NCBI GenBank assembly: GCA_003988795.1
Contig: QYAK01000001.1
Location: forward strand, 496,001 to 560,000
Direction: 5' to 3'
Length of the DNA: 64,000 nt
From: Proliferodiscus dingleyae
Taxonomy: Eukaryota; Ascomycota; Leotiomycetes; Helotiales; Lachnaceae
Both the position numbers and the translations under genes were made by a program. Shown piece by piece: positions 59,378 to 64,000 of the stretch; positions within the stretch are counted from its first letter, which is position 1; every line of letters begins with the position of its first letter. The notes below the pieces were generated by a model. That model searched no databases. It saw only the letters and a program-made list of their open reading frames with translations, and was not told the origin of the DNA.

Positions 59378-60610
59378 TCAAAACTCAATATCTCTCTTAC
59401 CGACTTTGCTCCCTCCTTCAGCCTCCAGCCCAACACTCTGCGCCTCTTCGTCCCCCTCGACAGGCGGCAGACTATACGGCCTGACAACCAAGCCCTTCCG
59501 CCGACTTAACAGAAAACTCAAATCATCACCGTCCACTTTACCCTCATGTAACCTGTGTATCTTCAACAATCCTTGCGCCGGCTCCTCTTGCCCTGGAGTC
59601 GTCTTTGTCTGCAGCCGCGAGGAAGGAAATGGGGCGAGTTCCAGCACGCCATCGGATAGGAGCTCAATCCAGCGTGTCAGGCCTGTGGAGCGTGAGTATA
59701 GCGAGAGAGGGATGGTAAGCAAGGCGGATGTTGTAGTCGGGTAGCTGCGAAGAATTGCACGGAGGGCATGGAGAAACTGGAGGACATGTTGTGGGTTGCT
59801 GGCGTGAGAGGGGTACATTGCTGGTGATAAGAGGTTGGGAATTATTATTCTATGGATAGTGCTCGGATCCGACGACGACAGCTGAGTTTGTAGATGGGAG
59901 AGGAATTTTGTGAACGGGGAGGCTGTTGCGTCCACGTCTCTGAAATGCAGGTCCGGCTGTGTTGAGAGGGATATGAAGTGCATGTTTGAGGGTGAAGGCA
60001 GAGTAAGGCGTTTACTCAGGTCAAAGTCGTGGCAGAACGTTGTTGGATTTGCAGCCTTTTCTAATTTAACACAGTCATCAGTCTCTTGTCTATCCAATTT
60101 CATTACAGAACTATCTACATCCTGATTGGAAAGACTCCACGCACCTCTTCCACTAACGCCAAACTCCCCGAGCCGCTCATACCTCCACGCAATCTTCATC
60201 CTCTCTTCCTTCTCTCGGCCAATACCGTCGACTTTTGCCACCTCCTTCTTAGGCTTCTCCTCACTCAGACCCGGGAGCTCTCTTCCCCAAGTCTCTCCAA
60301 CCCCTAGCACGTGTACAGCATGTCCCTGAATTACACCTTCAGCTGCATAATACCGCAAGACTGTGCCTCCGAAGTCTGTAGTCCCTTGCTCTCCGATCAA
60401 CAGAGAAGAACCAAGAACAATGCCGCTATGACCGCCGAGTAATGAGTCCAGAGAAGTAGTTCCAGTGCTCGTAGTCGGAGCTCCAGTGAGTGGTGAAGGA
60501 CGAGTGCCCTTAGGGGGTTCTTTTGTAGCTACTGAAGGTGTCGAAGAAGATCCACTTGGATTTGAGCTTCCATGATGAGGCACAACAGTTCCTCTTTTGC
60601 GGAAAGACAT
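59378..60610 (-). CDS. ELP4: Elongator complex subunit Elp4
   Basis: A single exon of 410 residues from ATG 60610 (MSFRKRGTVVP); a Ser/Pro/Thr-rich start is followed by the PAXNEB/RecA-like fold. Recognisable segments are TSLDSLLGGHSGIVLGSSLL, FGGTVLRYYAAEGVIQGH, AWRYERLGEF and FCHDFDLSKRL, then HRIIIPNLLSPAMYP and PFSLPP-like VVRPYSLPPVEGD. Elp4 forms the Elp4-Elp5-Elp6 ring of Elongator, which helps modify wobble uridines of tRNAs. The protein lacks a true Walker A motif, as expected. It is transcribed divergently from RPB8 (266 bases between the ATGs). Confidence 0.92.
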   Translation of the reverse strand: MSFRKRGTVVPHHGSSNPSGSSSTPSVATKEPPKGTRPSPLTGAPTTSTGTTSLDSLLGGHSGIVLGSSLLIGEQGTTDFGGTVLRYYAAEGVIQGHAVHVLGVGETWGRELPGLSEEKPKKEVAKVDGIGREKEERMKIAWRYERLGEFGVSGRGAWSLSNQDVDSSVMKLDRQETDDCVKLEKAANPTTFCHDFDLSKRLTLPSPSNMHFISLSTQPDLHFRDVDATASPFTKFLSHLQTQLSSSDPSTIHRIIIPNLLSPAMYPSHASNPQHVLQFLHALRAILRSYPTTTSALLTIPLSLYSRSTGLTRWIELLSDGVLELAPFPSSRLQTKTTPGQEEPAQGLLKIHRLHEGKVDGDDLSFLLSRRKGLVVRPYSLPPVEGDEEAQSVGLEAEGGSKVGKRDIEF

Positions 60611-60876
60611 TACTATTACGCCAGGGTGCGGCAGTGGACCACGCATGGAGAGGGAAGTGAAGCAGCGGGGTATATAAATTTCTGCAGCCTGGTGCACGGA
60701 TGATGATAGGCTGGCCAATCATCGGCAGTCTCAGCCTCGTTCAACAACCTCAAATTTTTGGAATCTCGAGCAGAGCTCTCGTCTCCTCTACTGCAGCTTC
60801 ATCGCGCCAAACCTCTCAATTACATTCTCTCTTTATCACACAGGTGGCGACTGTGATAAGTGGCCAATTTGTCAAA
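60611..60876. promoter_or_regulatory. Divergent promoter of ELP4 and RPB8
   Basis: 266 bases separate the two start codons, so both promoters must share this interval. There is no convincing TATA box in the usual place for RPB8; pyrimidine-rich sequence precedes its ATG, as is common for fungal housekeeping genes. Confidence 0.6.
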
Positions 60877-61387
60877 ATGGCCACAACAACCGACACCCAA
60901 CTGCTCGAAGAAACCCTCACGATCACGACCCTTGACTCTGCAAAATATGACCGCGTCTCCCGACTGGGCGCTACCTCCGCCGATTCTCAGACCGTCATGA
61001 CTCTCGATATCAATCATGAGCTATTCCCCGTTGCCATTGGCGAAACTCTCAACATGGTTCTGGCATCGAGTTTAGCATTAGATGGGAGCAAGGACGATGG
61101 AAGGGGCTGGCGGGATGTTGCCAGGGGGGATGAAGCGACATTAGCGGACATGTTTGACTATGTGTGTCATGGAAGGATCTATAAATTTGAGGATGGGGAT
61201 GGAACCGATACGATGTAGGTACACCTGGCTGAATGGGAAATGCGGACATTGTGTGTAGGAAGTATGCTAATGGGGTCATAGCAAAGCGTATCTCTCATTC
61301 GGGGGGCTCTTGATGGCACTGGAGGGACCCTATAAGAAGCTTACGCCATTGAGAGTCGACTATGTTTATTTGCTCCTGAAAAAATGA
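60877..61387 (+). CDS. RPB8: RNA polymerase I/II/III shared subunit Rpb8 (RPABC3)
   Basis: Exons 60877-61214 and 61282-61387 give 147 residues. The 67-nt intron (donor GTAGGTA, acceptor CATAG) joins DGTDTI to KAYLSFGGLLMALEGPYKKL. Other signature segments are KYDRVSRLGATS, TLDINHELFPV, LASSLALDGSKDD and ATLADMFDYVCHGRIYKFED, and the end VDYVYLLLKK. Rpb8 is an OB-fold subunit common to all three nuclear RNA polymerases. Length and sequence are complete and typical. Confidence 0.96.
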
Positions 61388-62286
61388 GCTGACAATTTGG
61401 AAAGGGTTTTGCGTCGGAAGGCTTCTATTACTATTGCATAGCAATGGCTAGGTCTATTATTGGGGCGTCGAGGCGTTATGGCTACCGAAACGATTCGGTT
61501 TGGCTATCTACAGAGAACACTAGATGAAAAGCATTGATTCCATGAGAAATACCTTGCTGACCGCCTGAGTCAATAAGCAGTAATGGACGTTCTACTTGCC
61601 CTTGTGGCCAAAAGGCGTAGAATTACTTTGAGCAGATCCCTGTACATACTCGACCACTGAACATTCTGTGAACAACCAAAATGACTGAAGTACTGGTGGG
61701 AATAGTATGTGTTGCCGAGACTCATGGGTGTCGCTCCTTAGTAGCATTATTTAACAGTCGTGTAGCCAGTCAGGTCTTGTCGAATAATCTGAGCACTCCT
61801 CAGCCTTCTGATGAAACTCCGGTCTCATTCTCAGCCTGAGATCCCACCCGTCTAGTCACGCAGTAGCAAATTGGGCAATTCTGATATTGTCTGGACGTGT
61901 ACACATTACTTGGGTGGAATCTGATGAAATTTGAAATCAAACTTTCATGTTTTGTATATTTCAAATGAATTCATTCAATTTAGTTAGCAATATATAGCCG
62001 CCTTAATAACTAGGCAGTACGTTTCTCAGGGTCATTCAAACAAACAGCAAAATATAGCTCTGACCTGGGGGGACATTTCAACTGAACGTAGAATGCTGCT
62101 CAACCAAACACAGTAAAATGAGTCACATATGAGAAGTCTCTATGAGATCCTAAAGAGATTGATCAGCCGATATAATAGCATAGGTATGCAACATTCATTA
62201 TCTCCGGCGATTGCCGATGTGTTGCTGGCCACTTACGTTCCAATCCACTTCAATCACTGACTGCTTTGTCTCGACGATCTTAAATA
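61388..62286. other. Convergent intergenic region
   Basis: 900 bases between RPB8 and the C2H2 gene, AT-rich at 61930-62180. No gene or RNA is recognised. Confidence 0.5.
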
Positions 62287-64000
62287 TTATGAATCAAAGG
62301 CACCATCGCCCATCATGCCAGGTCCAGATCCTGGAGGTCTGTAGCGACGGTTAGGTCCAAGAGACTCAAGGTGGCTTTCAGATCCTTGAGAATTGAACGG
62401 ATTTCGTAGATTGTTTCCTTGGTAGAGGAATCGTGCATCCACGGGCTGCTCCATATATGTGCTAGCAGTTTGAGGAACATCAAGTGAAGTGTACTCCCAG
62501 GGCTGATTCATACCAAGATCCATAATAGTGGAGCCTGGGAGAGAAGTCGATCGCGTAAACTGATTCATTGACTGGGCATCTGGAAGGTAGCTCATCTCGG
62601 AGAGACTATTGGAGACTATGGGAGATGGTGACATCGTATGCATATTGTCAGGGTAGAAAGTGTAACCAGGCGCCGGTCCTTGAAGCGAATGTGAGGCCGG
62701 TCCTCGAGTTGATTCTGATATGTTCATCTGTTCCTGAGACGTGGTAGCCGCTGGCTGTGTAGATGTCACATTTATTGTTGTCTTCGCAGCAAATCTCAGG
62801 GTTTCGCGTAGAACATCACGATTCCATTCACGATTCTTATCGGGATCGGACGGAGGCGGTCCATGGACTTCGATCCTACTGTCGAAAACCAGATCGTACG
62901 CAAGCAAAATCTTCTCTTGTGCCAGCTCGGAGTGCTGTATTGGTGCATAGTCGTAGACTGCAGCTATCAACAATCTGAAGGCTTCTGAACATGGATGTTG
63001 ACTTACATGGATGTTTCACAATTTTCTCCTTGGTCAACGTCATATAGGTCACATACCAATGACCCAGTTCAGTTCTCGACTTTGCTTTTACTCTTTCTGA
63101 CCTCCCTGCCTCGAAGAATGGGATATTTATCTTGATCCAATCTTCCATCTCGCCTTTGGGCTCACATCTGTCTTTCTTAAGAGCATCAGAATACGCATTA
63201 AAGTCTTTCCTTTCATCTTTGATCTTCTTCCACTTCTTCTCGTCCAGGTCCATAAATGACGCTTCGCTTTCATTCTCCGCATGATTTGTCCGCTGATGCT
63301 CCAATCGTAAAGCTTTCGACTCGAATTGTTTATCACATTCCGAACAACGCGGTGAACAATCTACAGTCTCCGTGTGGGACCTGAGCTCATCTTGGTCAAA
63401 AAAATTGTGCTGACAAACCCCACACTGTAAAGGATTTAATTTCTTAGTGTGAACAAGCTGCATGTGTTCACTTTAGGTGTGAGTAACATTCTTTGCGGAG
63501 TTTTCAGACACTTACAAGAGATGCTGCATGGAGTTCCAACCGGGTCCAGTACATGCTCGATACTTTTCGCGAGTTTCGTCATTGACAGAAAAAACCGCTG
63601 GAAAGAGGGCATTATGAATACATCTCAAGCCACGACTGCTGTAGGGCTTGACGGGTTTGCCGTTGCTTTTTTGATAATCGATCTTTTGATTTGATCCTCC
63701 CTTAGCCTGACTCATATCCTGCTTTGGGGCAGAACTTCCTGGGCTGCCCCGATTGGTACTTGGTGAAGTACCCATCCCCATCTGACCCGACTCTGAATTG
63801 GGGGATGCTGAGGATGCGCCAGAGGAGGATGGAGCGTGTGTCACAAATTCTCCATGCGGCTTCACAACACCATATGGTTCAAGCTCAAGCAGTCGAAGTA
63901 CTGAAAGTTCATGGCTGCCCTGAAACTGTTCTATATCATCCGGCTTAGCATACTCAAATTTACCTTTTACCTTTTTATAAAGTACGTTAGCTACCGCAGG
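62287..64000 (-). CDS. C2H2 zinc-finger protein, 5' end beyond the window
   Basis: Minus strand; the frame is open to the window end, so the start is missing. Exons are >64000-63516, 63470-63007 and 62957-62287, giving 539 visible residues. The first intron (46 nt) joins GPGWNSMQHL to FEHMQLVHTKK, completing a finger of the form C-x-GPGW..H..H. Two further C2H2-like units follow (LQCGVCQHNFFDQDELRSH and SECDKQFESKALRLEHQRTN). A helical domain comes next (WIKINIPFFEAGRSERVKAK, then YDYAPIQHSELAQEKILLAY), and then a Ser/Pro/Gln/Met-rich C-terminus. The N-terminal part is Ser/Gly-rich. The layout suggests a nuclear DNA- or RNA-binding regulator of a conserved filamentous-fungal type; no named orthologue is recognised. 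The second intron is discussed in the findings. Confidence 0.75.

Overview
The window is nuclear DNA of a filamentous ascomycete (Pezizomycotina; the gene types fit Leotiomycetes or a relative, but I cannot fix the class). The reasons are many short GT-AG introns of about 45-130 nt with CTAAC/CTGAC-like branch points, a highly reducing type I polyketide synthase, GPI- and Ser/Gly-rich wall proteins, and clear fungal orthologues of GEA1/GBF1, ANP1, MTR3, ASI3, SEN34, ELP4 and RPB8. Most exon boundaries below were set by hand from splice signals, reading phase and remembered family conservation. No aligner was run.

Layout. 0-18.6 kb: the 3' end of an M24 peptidase-like gene; a secreted Ser/Ala-rich protein; a single-pass membrane protein with a degenerate pepsin-like ectodomain (minus strand); a 3.1 kb stretch where I recognise no gene; a GPI-type Gly-rich repeat protein; a Ufo1-like F-box/UIM protein; and a transcription factor with a bZIP-type basic region but no visible zipper (minus strand). 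18.6-27.9 kb: an AT-rich, gene-poor island holding at least three decayed genes: a DUF7702-type membrane protein (+), a cytochrome P450 (-) and a phenylacetate-CoA-ligase-like adenylate-forming enzyme (-). 27.9-42.6 kb: an intact reducing polyketide synthase (KS-AT-DH-MT-ER-KR-ACP), an M50-type membrane peptidase, an alpha/beta hydrolase and an OPT-family transporter. 42.9-64 kb: housekeeping genes, namely the Sec7 ARF-GEF, Anp1 mannosyltransferase, exosome Mtr3, RING protein Asi3, tRNA-splicing Sen34, a tiny membrane protein, Elp4 and Rpb8 sharing a divergent promoter, and a C2H2 protein cut by the window end.

How the genes may work together. The polyketide synthase has no releasing domain. 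The nearby hydrolase could release or edit its product, the transporter could move it, and the basic-region factor could regulate the locus; all three links are inference from position. The decayed P450 and ligase beside an intact synthase suggest a biosynthetic cluster that has lost tailoring steps, or remains of a neighbouring cluster. That island is the most interesting part of the window. The 43-64 kb block looks like ordinary conserved chromosome.
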